A DNA stretch of 64,000 nt, taken from NCBI GenBank assembly GCA_963744735.1, contig CAVUVH010000020.1, positions 62,001 to 126,000 on the forward strand, read 5' to 3'. The notes beneath the pieces are model-generated. The model was not told the DNA's origin. It made no database searches and saw nothing but the letters and a program-made list of their open reading frames with translations. The translations under genes were made by a program, and so were the position numbers. Shown piece by piece: positions 32,945-41,917 of this stretch (position 1 is the first letter of the stretch; each line of letters starts with the position of its first letter). The DNA is from RPQJ01 sp963744735. GTDB lineage: Bacteria > Pseudomonadota > Gammaproteobacteria > Steroidobacterales > Steroidobacteraceae.

Positions 32945-33942
32945 ATGCGCGCGCCGGTCCTCCGGCGGCGGTCGGCCTGCCGGCGCTGCTGCTGGTCATG
33001 CAGGCCATGGCCGGTTGCGTCGTGGCGCCCGCAACGTCCGGCCCGCCGGCCGGCCGCCCGGCAGCCGATTGAACTCGAGTCGACGCCGTTCCATCCGCAG
33101 ACGTCATACCAGTGCGGTCCGGCCGCGCTCGCGACCGTGCTCGGCGCGGCGGGCCTGGCGGTCTCTCCCGCGGCGCTCGCCGACGAGGTCTACCTGCCGG
33201 GTCGCGAGGGGTCGCTGCAGGCGGAACTGGCCGCGGCGGTACGGGCCCGCGGGCTGCTGGCATACGAGGTGGGTGACGAGCTCGACGACCTGTATGCGCA
33301 GCTTGCGGCCGGCACGCCCGTGCTGGTGCTGCAGCGGCTCGGCGCGGGCCCGTGGCCAGGCTGGCACTACGCGGTGCTGGTCGGCTACGACAGCGAGGCC
33401 GACAGCGTCATCCTGCGTTCCGGCGAGGAGCGGCGGCTGCAGATGAGCGCCGCCCGGTTCGAGGCCACATGGGAGCGCGGCGGACGCTGGGCGATCGCCG
33501 TCTTGCAACCGGGCGACCTGCCCGCGCAACGCCGATCCAGGCCGTTACCTGGCGGCGGCGGCAGCACTCGAAGCGATGCCGAATCCGCAGGCCGCCGCAG
33601 CGCGCCTACGCGGCGGCCGCGATCCGCTGGCCTGGCGATCCGTTGCCCTGGCTCGGGCGTGGCAACGTCGCGGCCGGGCAGGGCGACTGGCTGCAGGCCG
33701 AGCGGGCGTTCCGGACGGCGCTGGAGATCGACCGCAGCTCGGCGGCCGCGCTGAACAACCGTGCGGAGGCGCTGCGCCAGCTGGGCTGCCTGCAGGCGGC
33801 GGCGCACGCGCTGCAGGCAGGCATGCCTGCGATCGCGGCCGACGACGCGCTGCGGCCGATCCTGGAGCAGACCCGGCGCGAGATCGAAGCCGGTCCGGCG
33901 GTCGCCCCGGCCGCGGGGTGTGCACAGTTCACGCTGCACTGA
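32945..33942 (+). CDS. PA2778 family cysteine peptidase, lipoprotein (frameshifted)
   Basis: PA2778-type proteins combine a C39-like papain-fold peptidase domain with tetratricopeptide repeats. The catalytic Cys is in PQTSYQCGPAALATVLG and the His in GWHYAVLVGYD, about 95 residues later. The C-terminal part has a TPR unit (QAERAFRTALEIDRSSAAALNNRAEALRQLG, split here at 20 residues: QAERAFRTALEIDRSSAAAL then NNRAEALRQLG). The lipoprotein signal LPALLLVMQAMAGC is in a second frame, so a break lies near 33060; others are near 33535 and 33650. The true start is either ATG 32945 or an ATG near 32998. The substrate is unknown. Confidence 0.85.
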
Positions 33943-33989
33943 AGCCCGTCACGTCCAGCGGCAGCGGCTCGGTTTAAACTGCCGCCACC

Positions 33990-34205
33990 ATGACCCTGCG
34001 CGAGCGAGTCGAAGAGATCTTTCCGGAATGGGCCCGGTGGTACCCGAGCCTGTTCGATGCCGCCGTCGACCTGGGCGTCATTCGCGCGCGCGTCTGCGAT
34101 CCGTCCTCGCTGCTGCTGTCGAACCGGCACGCCGGGGTTCGCGCGGCGGCCGAACTCGAGCACCGCAGGCGCTGGAGCGCGGAAGAGAACGAACCCGAGG
34201 AGTGA
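33990..34205 (+). CDS. Small hypothetical protein
   Basis: This intact 71-residue acidic protein begins MTLRERVEEIFPEWARWYPS and ends in a charged tail (RRRWSAEENEPEE). I do not recognise it. It has no signal or membrane segment. TTTAAACT at 33973-33980 looks like a -10 element only about 10 bases before the ATG, so the transcript may have almost no leader. It converges on the GST gene with a 6-bp gap. Confidence 0.5.
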   Translation: MTLRERVEEIFPEWARWYPSLFDAAVDLGVIRARVCDPSSLLLSNRHAGVRAAAELEHRRRWSAEENEPEE

Positions 34206-34211
34206 GCCGCC

Positions 34212-35228
34212 CTATCCGGCCGCGGCGCTGCCGCTCGCGCGCTCCGGCGCCGCAGCACCGACGCCGTCCGGCACGGCCGGCAGGTGCCGCTCTTCGCGAT
34301 AGAGGCGCAGGATGAACTGCCCGGCGGGATGCGCCCGCAGCCGTTCCACCTCGGCGCGCCAGGCGGGATCGCGGATGTCGGCGAGTTCCAGGCGCCGTCC
34401 TGCCAGCCGCGCACCCGGGTACTCGGGCGGCAGCACCGCCAGGGCGCCGAGGCTGGCGAAGGTGATGTCGGCAAAGGTCAGCGTTGAGCCCGTGAGGTAC
34501 GGACGACCGTCGGCCAGCAGCCGATCGACCTCGTCGAAGATCTCGTGCGTGCGCGCGAGTGCACGGGTCGCGCGCGCCTGGTTCACGCCGAGCATGCGCC
34601 TCACCGCGAATGCCAGGACCGGCTGCAGGACGAGCAGCAGCGCCCGCTGCCAGCCGGGGATGGCGCGGCTCCTCGATGCCCCAGGAGCGGAGGCTGAGCG
34701 ACCGGTCGCGCAGCAATTGCTGGTACAGCCAGACCCGGACATCGTTGCCCAGCCGCCGGTCGAACCGCGTCTCCAGTTCGATCGCGGCGGGCGTCGGCTC
34801 GAGGAACCACGTGCGCTCGCCCGGCAGGCGCCCCGCGTATTCGCCCCAGAGATAGCGCAGGATCCGCGGCGAGTCGCCGATCCGCGTGAGTCCCGGCGGC
34901 ACCTCGAGCCACGGCACCGAGCGCCCGGTGAGCAGCACGCCGAGGATGCCGATGTTCGGCACCTCCTCGTAGGGCACGCCGAGCCGGTCCAGGCACCAGC
35001 GCACCTTCTCGACATAGTGGGAGAACGTGATCGTGTGCAGCCGCAGCGGTGCCTCCGGCCGGCGCATCGCCCGCAGCGACATCCACAGCCGCGCGACGAG
35101 TCGCAGCACGTGCGACGCAGAGCGCTGCGCCGCAGCGCGGCGGCGATGCCCCAGCCTGCGGCGGCCACGATGACCGGCAGTGCGTAGAGCGCCGCTCCCA
35201 GAACCACCCGTGGATCGCGCAGGCGCAT
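34212..35228 (-). CDS. Glutathione S-transferase family protein with N-terminal membrane segment (frameshifted)
   Basis: The thioredoxin-like N-domain shows LHTITFSHYVEKVRWCLDRLGVPYEE, with SHYVEKVRW as the typical active-site helix, then VPWLEVPPGLTRIGDSPRIL containing the glutathione-contacting Pro and Asp-Ser residues. The helical C-domain contains LTGSTLTFADITFASLGAL. Before the GST domain is a hydrophobic stretch (VVLGAALYALPVIVAAAGWG), unusual for soluble GSTs and suggesting membrane attachment. Breaks lie near 35125 and 34670. The corrected length of about 338 residues exceeds the usual 200-230. It sits 9 bp after the LysR gene on the same strand. The substrate is unknown. Confidence 0.8.
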   Translation of the reverse strand: MRLRDPRVVLGAALYALPVIVAAAGWGIAAALRRSALRRTCCDSSRGCGCRCGRCAGRRHRCGCTRSRSPTMSRRCAGAWTGSACPTRRCRTSASSACCSPGARCRGSRCRRDSRGSATRRGSCAISGANTRGACRASARGSSSRRPPRSNWRRGSTGGWATMSGSGCTSNCCATGRSASAPGASRSRAIPGWQRALLLVLQPVLAFAVRRMLGVNQARATRALARTHEIFDEVDRLLADGRPYLTGSTLTFADITFASLGALAVLPPEYPGARLAGRRLELADIRDPAWRAEVERLRAHPAGQFILRLYREERHLPAVPDGVGAAAPERASGSAAAG

Positions 35229-35237
35229 GGGCAAAGT

Positions 35238-36150
35238 CTACTGGCGCGCGACGGGTTCCGCGCAGTTCTCGGCCACCTGCGTGCGCAGGATCTGCACCAG
35301 CCGGCGGGTCGCGGGCCCGGCGGCTTCGCGATCCGCATGCACGAGGTACAGCGTTGCGAACCGCTCGGCGCCGGCCGCGAGCGGCAGGCGCACCAGCGAT
35401 CCGGCCTGCAGTTCTTCGCGGATGTTCTCCGCCGCGTACCAGGCGAAGCCCAGGCCCATCGTGGCGGCACGGATCGAGGTCGCCTTGTTCGACACCGTCC
35501 AGCGCCGCTCGTTGAGCCAGCCACCCGAGCGGTTCTGGCGTACGGCCGAATCGCGCACGACCAGGTGACGCTGCGCGCGCAGGTCCTCGAGTTCGACCGG
35601 TCGGCCGAGCTGCGCCAGCGGGTGCGACGGTGCGGCCGCGCAGACGAAGCGGACCTGCAGCAGCGGGTCGCCGATGAATCCGCCCGGCACGATCGAGCCG
35701 ATGATGAAGTCGACACGACCCTCGATCAGCGCCTCGTCGATGCCGCCCAGCACCGCCTCGATCAGCTCGATGCGCACATCGGGATGCTCCGCGCCGAATT
35801 CGCCCAGCGCGCGCAACAGCAGCCAGGTCGGGAAAATGGCATCGACCGCGAGCCTGACCTCGGGCTCCCAGCCCCTGGGCGAGACCGGCCGCGGCGCGCT
35901 CGATACGACCGGCGTCGTCGAGCAGGGCCTTGCCGCGCCGGTAAAGCACCTGTCCGGCGGGCGTCAGCACGGCACGGCGTCCCTGCAGCGTGAACACCTT
36001 CAGGCCGAGGAGGTCCTCCAGCTTCTGGATGGTGTAGGTGACGGTCGACTGGGTACGGTGCAGGTGCCGCGATGCCGGCGCGTAACCACCGTGCTCGACA
36101 ACCGCCGTGAGGGCAGCCCACTGGTCGAGGGTGATTTTCGGGTTTGGCAT
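35238..36150 (-). CDS. LysR family transcriptional regulator (frameshifted)
   Basis: The N-terminal helix-turn-helix reads ITLDQWAALTAVVEHGGYAPASRHLHRTQSTVTYTIQKLE (two halves of a typical LysR domain, with the recognition helix near RTQSTVTYTI). The effector domain includes DVRIELIEAVLGGIDEALIEGRVDF and LVVRDSAVRQ. An indel near 35870 separates the two domains. The corrected length is about 304 residues, normal for LysR. It is divergent from the doxX gene across 104 bp that holds a T-N11-A site, so it probably controls doxX, pirin and itself. The inducer is unknown. Confidence 0.92.
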
Positions 36151-36153
36151 AAA

Positions 36154-36168
36154 ATCGAATTTGTCGAT
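36154..36168. promoter_or_regulatory. LysR-type operator between lysR and doxX
   Basis: ATCGA-ATTTG-TCGAT is an inverted repeat with T at 36155 and A at 36167, giving the T-N11-A pattern typical of LysR sites. A further GATCGA half lies at 36175-36180. It is 3 bp from the lysR ATG and 87 bp before the doxX ATG. Confidence 0.55.
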
Positions 36169-36254
36169 AGATAAGATCGAAAATACCGTCTTTTTTATTC
36201 AAGTGATAGATGGAAAATGCACGCACTGCAATTCATCGACCAAGGAAAGCCGCC

Positions 36255-36695
36255 ATGCAGACTCAGTCCACAACTCAAACCACCTCCGCCAACCTCGCCG
36301 ACCTGGGTGGCCGCGTGCTGCTCGCGGCGATCTTCCTGATTTCGGGGCTGGGCAAGATCTCCGGCTACTCGGGCACCCAGGGCTACATGGAAGCGATGGG
36401 CGTCCCCGGCATGCTGTTGCCGCTGGTGATCCTGCTCGAGGTCGGCGGCGCGCTGGCCATCATCGCCGGCTACCGCACACGGCTCGCGGCCGCTGCGCTG
36501 GCGGGGTTCTCGCTGGCCTCGGGTGTCCTGTTTCACGGCGGGGCCGACCAGATGCAGCAGATCATGCTGCTCAAGAACGTCGCCATTGCGGGCGGCTTCC
36601 TGTTGCTCGTGGCGCGTGGCGCCGGCGCCTGGTCGCTCGACGCGCGCCGCGAGCGGCTGACGGCGCCTGGTTCGGCGGCGAGCGCCCGCATCTGA
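36255..36695 (+). CDS. DoxX family membrane protein
   Basis: This intact 146-residue protein has four membrane helices. The DoxX family signature is GRVLLAAIFLISGLGKISGYSG at the first helix, then VPGMLLPLVILLEVGGALAII and a conserved C-terminal QIMLLKNVAIAGGFLLLVA. DoxX-type proteins are linked to redox and quinone-related stress, but a single activity is not established. The ATG at 36255 is preferred because AAGGAAAG lies just upstream; an in-frame ATG at 36210 is less likely. The next gene (pirin) starts 57 bp later on the same strand. Confidence 0.9.
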   Translation: MQTQSTTQTTSANLADLGGRVLLAAIFLISGLGKISGYSGTQGYMEAMGVPGMLLPLVILLEVGGALAIIAGYRTRLAAAALAGFSLASGVLFHGGADQMQQIMLLKNVAIAGGFLLLVARGAGAWSLDARRERLTAPGSAASARI

Positions 36696-36752
36696 TGCGA
36701 TAGCCAGCAACGAAAGTCCAGTCACCGTCATCCGTTCCGGGGAGAACTCTCG

Positions 36753-37617
36753 ATGAACAACTCACGCAAGCTGCAGGCCGTGATCGAGTCCGTGGCCGCC
36801 TCCGACGGCGCCGGCGTCAAGCTGCGCCGCAGCCTCGGCAGCCGCCAGAACCTGCGGTTCGATCCGTTCCTGATGCTCGACGAGTTCTTCTCGGACGATC
36901 CGGACGATTACCTCGCCGGCTTTCCGTCGCATCCGCATCGCGGTTTCGAGACCGTGACCTACATGCTCGACGGCCACATGCGGCACGAGGACAGCTTCGG
37001 CAACCGGGGCGACCTCGGTCCCGGGGACGTGCAGTGGATGACCGCGGCGCGCGGCATCATCCATTCCGAGATGCCGCAGCAGACGGCCGGGCGCATGCGC
37101 GGCTTCCAGCTGTGGATCAACCTGCCGGCACGCGAAAAGATGAAGCCGGCCGCCTACCGCGACATCCCGTCGCGCGAGATCCCGACCGTGGCGCTCGCGG
37201 GCGGGGGAGAACTGCGCGTCATCGCGGGTGAGTTTGTGCAAGGCGACACGAGGACTGCGGGACCGATCGGTGGCCTGAGCACCGCACCGCTGTACTACGA
37301 CGTGCGCCTGCCGGCGGCGAGCGAGACCGTGATACCGACGCCGCTGACGCACAACACGTTCCTGTACGTGTACGAAGGCAATGCGGTGGTCGGCGACGAC
37401 TCCAGGCCGCTGCCGTTCCGTTCGGCTGGACTGCTTACGCCGGGGGCATCCGTGCGAATCCGCGCGGGCGAGACCGGGCGTGAGACTCCTGCTGCTGGCC
37501 GGGAAGCCCATCGGCGAGCCGGTCGTGCAGTACGGTCCGTTCGTGATGAACACCACCGAGGAGATCCAGCAGGCCGTGATCGACTATCAGCGCGGGCAGC
37601 TGGCGGTCGCCGGCTGA
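36753..37617 (+). CDS. Pirin family protein (frameshifted)
   Basis: Pirins are bicupin proteins with a single metal site; bacterial ones include quercetin 2,3-dioxygenases such as YhhW. Metal ligands appear in FPSHPHRGFETVTYMLDG and ARGIIHSEMP (His and Glu). FDPFLMLDEFFSDDPDDYL and GFQLWINLPAREKMKPAAY are family blocks. The second cupin ends QYGPFVMNTTEEIQQAV in another frame, with a break near 37480. The length of about 288 residues is normal. The ATG at 36753 follows GGGGAGA. The divergent LysR, DoxX and pirin set suggests a response to phenolic or quinone compounds, which is inference. Confidence 0.92.
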
Positions 37618-37623
37618 GTCGCA

Positions 37624-37664
37624 CGCCCCGCGCGGGGCGCAATCGGCCTGCGGCGAACCGCAGG
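37624..37664 (+). terminator. Two hairpins after pirin gene
   Basis: CGCCCCGCGCGGGGCG at 37624-37639 is a perfect inverted repeat. CCTGCGG-CGAA-CCGCAGG at 37647-37664 is a second hairpin with a tetraloop. Neither is followed by a T run, so termination is only suggested by position. Confidence 0.4.
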
Positions 37665-37727
37665 TCCGCGGTACCCCGGCTGGTCTATGCTCGTGCCTCG
37701 GGAGTGGTCTCGCGCCAGGAGGCGCCC

Positions 37728-38003
37728 ATGAGCCACAAGCACGAAAGCCTGCTGCGCACGATCTTTCATGACCCGATCAGCGCCAACATCCACTGGCGCG
37801 AGATCGAGTCGCTGCTGCATCACCTGGCGGCGGAAATCGAACCGCTGTCCGGCGCGCGCCTGCGGGTGAAGCTGAACGGTGTCGAGGGCATCCTGCACCG
37901 GCCGCATCACGGCAACACCCTCGACAAGAACGCGGTGCGGCACCTGCGCGAGTACCTGGCGCACGCGCGCTGCACGCCGTCGCAGTACGAGCAGACGCAC
38001 TGA
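37728..38003 (+). CDS. HicA-like small protein, no HicB partner
   Basis: This intact 91-residue protein resembles sequences annotated as HicA-family toxins: NIHWREIESLLHHLAAEIEPLSGARLRVKLNGVEG followed by LHRPHHGNTLDKNAVRHLREYL. (The motif is given in two parts: NIHWREIESLLHHL and GARLRVKLNGVEGILHRPH.) Classical HicA uses a histidine in a GSHH segment; here that position reads GAR, so RNase activity is uncertain. No HicB antitoxin gene is adjacent. AGGAGG at 37717-37722 precedes the ATG at 37728 with good spacing. A large palindromic repeat follows. It may be a housekeeping double-stranded-RNA-binding-fold protein and not a toxin. Confidence 0.6.
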   Translation: MSHKHESLLRTIFHDPISANIHWREIESLLHHLAAEIEPLSGARLRVKLNGVEGILHRPHHGNTLDKNAVRHLREYLAHARCTPSQYEQTH

Positions 38004-38027
38004 ACAGGTGAGTGCGCGCTTGCGCGG

Positions 38028-38154
38028 CGCCAAGGCTTCCCCGTGCGGGTGATCGCGGTAAAAATCGCCGTGAACCCGTCCATGGGGGCTCCGCGCGCGG
38101 CGTCCATGCCGCGCACGGTTTTTACCGAATCACCCGCACGGTGAAGCCTTGGCG
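38028..38154. repeat. Large imperfect palindromic element
   Basis: The arm at 38028-38053 matches the reverse complement of 38129-38154 at 25 of 26 positions. Pairing continues through GGTAAAAA and ACCG segments, so most of the 127 bp can fold into one long hairpin with a GC-rich apical region near 38072-38112. It lies in a 200-bp gap between convergent genes. The inner text (CCGTCCATGGGGGCT) recalls dispersed intergenic repeats of gammaproteobacteria. A mobile REP-like or MITE-like origin is inferred. It may also act as a bidirectional terminator. Confidence 0.6.
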
Positions 38155-38204
38155 TCACCGCGACGTGGAAGTCTGGCGCCGTGTGAGGTCGCCGTGTGGC
38201 GCGT

Positions 38205-38681
38205 TCAGGCCGGCTCCGCCAGCCGCTTGAGGTCGCCCGGCTCGATGTCCATCGCGCGGCCGAATCCGGCGACGTAGGTGCCGGCCACGAAGTCGAGGCG
38301 GTACAGCGTGAAGTCGCCCAGGTTGAACGTGATGCGGCTGTCGGGAAACCGCGCCAGGTACAGCGCGCGGCCCGCTTCCCAGTCCGCGCTCTTGCGCTCG
38401 TACGGGTGCACGGTGCAGTCGAACATCAGGCGTTCGATCTGCAGCGGGTCCTTGTCCGGCGCGTCCTGCTCGTGGATCAGGATGCCGGCGTGCGCGCCGG
38501 CGGCGAGACCCTGGGAATGACGCGCCATCCTCGACGCGTGCACGAGCACGCCTGAGCGACCGGGCACCGGGACGAAGGGCAGCAGTCCGGCGTAAGGCCC
38601 CTGCGGCGTCTGTACCGCGAGCGTCAGGATGCGCTGGCCATCGAGCATCGCCTGCAGTGCGCGAACCGTGGACTTCAGCAT
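38205..38681 (-). CDS. Pyridoxamine 5'-phosphate oxidase-like split-barrel protein (HugZ-like)
   Basis: This intact 158-residue protein has the FMN-binding split-barrel layout of the PNPOx-like superfamily. The N-terminal helix RALQAMLDGQRILTLA leads into GPYAGLLPFVP, then LVHASRMARHSQGLAAGAHAGILIHE and a C-terminal block ALYLARFPDSRITFNLGDFTLYRLDF. The last (RFP-F-DF-Y/L) is characteristic of HugZ-like haem-utilisation proteins. Whether it binds FMN or haem cannot be told. The C-terminal haem-binding extension of HugZ is mostly absent. It lies 39 bp after the M20 peptidase gene on the same strand. Confidence 0.75.
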   Translation of the reverse strand: MLKSTVRALQAMLDGQRILTLAVQTPQGPYAGLLPFVPVPGRSGVLVHASRMARHSQGLAAGAHAGILIHEQDAPDKDPLQIERLMFDCTVHPYERKSADWEAGRALYLARFPDSRITFNLGDFTLYRLDFVAGTYVAGFGRAMDIEPGDLKRLAEPA

Positions 38682-38720
38682 GACGCGTTCGATCCTTGCG
38701 ACGGCAAGCCAGTGCCTGCT

Positions 38721-40026
38721 TCAGCGCGACAGCCGGTGCAGCAGCAGCGCCGCGCGCTTGATCTGCAGGGCGAGCGAATCGAGTTCGAGGTACTCGCCCG
38801 GCGCATGGTCATTGTCGCCCATTGCGCCGAGGCCATCCAGGCAGGCGAGCCTGCCGTCCTCGCAGACGAATGAAATGTCGCCGGCGCCGCGCTCGGCGGG
38901 CGGCTGCGCCACGATCGGTTCGGCGCCCAGGTCGCGACTGACGCGATCGAGCGCCGCCAGCACCCGCTCGCTGCCGGGGTTTGGCGCCATCGACGGATAA
39001 TCGTTGACGATCGCGAGCGTCGCCGTCGTGCGCGGCAGGTTCTCCGTCACGATCTGCTCCATCTTGCGCCGGGCCGCGTCGAACTGCGGCGCACCGAGAT
39101 AACGGATGTCGCCTTCGACGCGCACCTCGCGCGGGATGACATTGGTCTTGCCGTGCGCGGATGCCGCGCTTGGATGCGCCGTCGAAAGTCACTTCGGTGC
39201 CGCCGACGATCACGGAAGGGTTGTAGGTCAGGTTCGGTTCCTGCAGCTCCGTGCGGAACCGCTCGAGGATACGGGCGGCTTCGAAGATCGCGCCATGACC
39301 GCGTGCCTCGCCAAAGATCCCGGACGAGTGGCCCTGCACGCCGGTCACGGCCAGGCTCCAGGAACCAATGCCGCGGCGGCCGGTCACGGCCTTGCCGGGA
39401 CTGGCGCCCTCGAAAGCCAGCGCGATGTCGGCGTCGCGTCCGGCAGCCAGCAGGTCAGCGCGCGTGACCGCGAGCGGCGCGCCCGGGTCTTCCTCATCGC
39501 CGGTGAAGATCGACCGTGACGTTCATGCCGCGCAGCTGGCCGGTGCCGTGCAGGGCCCGCAACGCTTCCAGCGCCACGAGGTTGCCGCCTTTCATGTCGG
39601 AGGTGCCGGTGCCGTAGGCGCGATTGCCCTCGCGCCGGAAAGCTTCGCCCTGCAGCACCGTGTCGAGATGGCCGATCAGCAGCAGGCGCGGACCATTGCC
39701 GCCACGGTGCGTCGCGACGAGATGCCCGCCGCGCTGCATCCCGGCCGGCAGTTCGATCCAGCGTGTCGCGAATCCCAGCGCCTGCAGTTCGCGCGCGTAG
39801 ATCGCGCCGACCGCGCGCACGCCGGCCAGGTTCTCGGTTGCGCTCGGCACGTTCACCGTTTCTTCGAGCAGGCCGATGGCTGCGTCGAGCTGGCGGTCGA
39901 CCTGCGCAACGATCTTCGCTTCGGCGGACTTCAGTGGCGCGGCGCCGGCCGCCGCCGGGCGGCCCAGTGCAGCAGGGAGCAGGCCATGGCCGCCAGCACG
40001 AAAGGCGCAAGCGTCACGGATCTCAT
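38721..40026 (-). CDS. M20 family metallopeptidase, exported (frameshifted)
   Basis: M20/M25/M40 enzymes such as glutamate carboxypeptidase use two zinc ions to hydrolyse peptide or amide bonds. Metal ligands appear in LLIGHLDTV (His, Asp), GTSDMKGG (Asp) and, in a second frame, FTGDEEDPG (catalytic Glu and metal Glu). The dimerisation domain follows, with GRRGIGSWSLAVTGVQGHSS containing the interface His. The C-terminus has GDISFVCEDG. An N-terminal signal (MRSVTLAPFVLAAMACSLL) starts at ATG 40024-40026. Breaks lie near 39965, 39515 and 39160. About 434 residues fits the family. The substrate is unknown. Confidence 0.9.
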
Positions 40027-40067
40027 GCTGCGGGCACAGGCAGCGTCGCGGTCGGACACGGCTGCGA

Positions 40068-40649
40068 TCAACGCGGCAGGAACGGCGGGACGCCGATGAA
40101 CCGCTGGTGTGCCCAGACCACGAACACGACATAGATTGCCAGGCCGCCAATGACCGCGATCACGTCGTTGACCTTCGACGGCGGCGCGCCCGGCGTGCGG
40201 CGCTGCACGGTGCGCTTGCCGACAGCGATGCGGTCCGCGACGGCCCAGGCCAGGAACCCGCCGAACAGCAGCACGTCGGCGACCGTGCCGTTGACCAGCA
40301 GGTGCGCGACGGCCCACGCCTTGGTCGCCGTCAGCATCGGATGCTTGACCGCGGCCTTGATCCTGCCGGGCAGGTAGGCCGCGAGCAGCAGCGGAAACAC
40401 CGGCAGCAGCAGCAGCGCCGCCACGTGCCGCATCCACAGCGGCGGCGTGTACAGGATCGTGGGGTCGAGGCGCGCGATGGCGTAACCGTGCACCAGCATG
40501 ATGAAGCCGATCACCGAGACCACTGAATACACGGCCTTCCACGACAGGTCGCCCATGCGGGCGGCCGTGCGATCGCGCCAGGCCGGCGCCACGATGCCGA
40601 CGGAATGGATGCCGAAGAACAGCAGCAGGCCGATGATCAGGTAGGTCAT
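40068..40649 (-). CDS. NnrU family membrane protein
   Basis: This intact 193-residue protein has about six membrane helices. It begins LIIGLLLFFGIHSVGIVAPAWR, the NnrU-family start with a conserved His, and contains HPMLTATKAWAVAHLLVNGTVADVLLFGGFLAWA, whose HP and AH..NG motifs match NnrU and related isoprenylcysteine-methyltransferase-like folds. NnrU was linked to denitrification in rhizobia, but most members have no defined role. The ATG overlaps the upstream LysR gene's stop (ATGA). A TACACT -10-like motif within the LysR 3' end could provide its own promoter. Confidence 0.88.
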   Translation of the reverse strand: MTYLIIGLLLFFGIHSVGIVAPAWRDRTAARMGDLSWKAVYSVVSVIGFIMLVHGYAIARLDPTILYTPPLWMRHVAALLLLPVFPLLLAAYLPGRIKAAVKHPMLTATKAWAVAHLLVNGTVADVLLFGGFLAWAVADRIAVGKRTVQRRTPGAPPSKVNDVIAVIGGLAIYVVFVVWAHQRFIGVPPFLPR

Positions 40650-41627
40650 GGAGTCTCCCTCGATTTCGATGCGAGTGTAGCGGAGGTTCCGCGCAGGGGT
40701 CGCGGCGGCTGCCGGATCCAGCGCCGCACTTCCTCGTTCCAGCGCAGCAGCAGGTCGGCGGCAAAATCAGAAAACACGCGGACCTTGGCCAGTTGATGGC
40801 CGGACGGACGGATACACCAGCGAGATCGGCGGGCCCGGGGCGATGAAGTCCTCGAGGATCAGCTTCAGTTCGCCGCGCGCGACGTACTCGGCCACCAGCA
40901 GGTCGGCCGTGTGAATGATGCCGAGCCCGGCCGTCGCCGCGATGATCGGCGCCTCCCCGGCATTGAACAGCATGGCGAACTTGAGCCCCAGCCGCTTCGG
41001 CGTGTACGGCGGCGGAAACGTCCACTCCGGCGGCGCTCCCGAGACCGTGCTGAGGCCCACCAGGCGGTGATGCCGGAGTTCGTCCGGCGTCTGCGGCTCG
41101 CCGTGGTCCTGCAGGTAGGCGGGCGCTGCGCAGGTGACGAGATTCACCTGCGCCACGCGCCGCGCGGCCAGTCCGGCTTGCCGGATCTGGCCCACGCGCA
41201 GGGCGACGTCGACCTGGTCGGCCACCAGGTCGACGATCCGATCGTTGAGGCGCAGGTCCAGTTCGATCAGCGGGTAGCGGCGCGTGAATTCCGCCAGTGC
41301 CGGCAGCAGCAGGTAGCGGCCGAAGGCGACCGGGACATCGACGCGGAGCTTGCCCTGCGGCTTGGAGCGCGTGCCGCGCAAGGTCTCCTCCGCGTCGCGC
41401 AACTCCTCGAGGATGCGTCGCGTGCGCGCCAGGAACTCGGTGCCCTCGGCCGTGAGGGAAACGCGGCGCGTGGTGCGGTTCAGCAGCCGCGCCCCGAGAT
41501 GCTTTTCGAGGGCGGCGACGTGCGCGCTGGCCGCGGGCCGCGACAGGTCCAGCTCGTCGGCGGCCCGGGCGAACGAGCCGCGCTCGGCCACCCGGCTGAA
41601 GACCCGCATCGCCAGCAACTGGTCCAT
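40646..41627 (-). CDS. LysR family transcriptional regulator (frameshifted near 3' end)
   Basis: The helix-turn-helix region reads MRVFSRVAERGSFARAADELDLS followed by RPAASAHVAALEKHLG (shown in two parts), then RLLNRTTRRVSLTAEG, a standard LysR N-domain. The effector domain continues through VALRVGQIRQAGLAAR and GEAPIIAATAGLGIIHTADL. One extra base near 40800 ends the frame early. The corrected C-terminus (HQLAKVRVFSDFAADLLLRW) reaches a TGA at 40646-40648 that overlaps the nnrU start as ATGA. About 327 residues. It is divergent from a 42-codon gene, with a LysR-type site between. Confidence 0.92.
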
Positions 41628-41667
41628 TTCTCTATTGTTCTGAAATCCGGAATAGAGTGCAACGGTT

Positions 41668-41684
41668 ATTCGGATTTATCGAAT
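41668..41684. promoter_or_regulatory. LysR-type operator
   Basis: ATTCG-GATTTAT-CGAAT is a 17-bp inverted repeat; it includes the T-N11-A pattern. It lies 40 bp from the lysR start and 45 bp before the small gene at 41730. Confidence 0.55.
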
Positions 41685-41729
41685 ACATGGGTCAGCGTAC
41701 CTTCGCTCCCACAACAGCAGGAGGTTCCC

Positions 41730-41858
41730 ATGTTCAACCGCAAGTCAGGCTCCTTTCCCGTCTTCCCTGTCGCCATCGGCACCGGTCTCGCCGTCTCGGT
41801 GGCATTCGTCGTGACCGTCCTGGTCGAGGCGGTCGCCGGCATGCAGAGCTTTCTTTGA
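41730..41858 (+). CDS. Small single-pass membrane protein, 42 residues
   Basis: The ATG at 41730 is preceded by a strong ribosome site (GCAGGAGG, 41717-41724) at ideal spacing. The product MFNRKSGSFPVFPVAIGTGL continues into VSVAFVVTVLVEAVAGMQSFL, a short cationic head and one membrane helix. I recognise no family. It is divergent from the LysR gene and faces its operator, so it is the likely first target. A nearby second tiny gene at 42086 has the same architecture. Confidence 0.55.
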   Translation: MFNRKSGSFPVFPVAIGTGLAVSVAFVVTVLVEAVAGMQSFL

Positions 41859-41917
41859 GTGCGCGGTGGCTGGCGGCCGGAGGCGGTCCAGCTGGGTTTT
41901 CCTCCGGCCGTCGATAG

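Noticed and set aside
37728..38003. Functional HicAB toxin-antitoxin module
   Set aside because: There is no adjacent hicB and the catalytic histidine motif is not visible.
38004..38204. tRNA or attachment site in the palindromic gap
   Set aside because: The fold is one long hairpin with no cloverleaf or CCA-like end and no integrase nearby.
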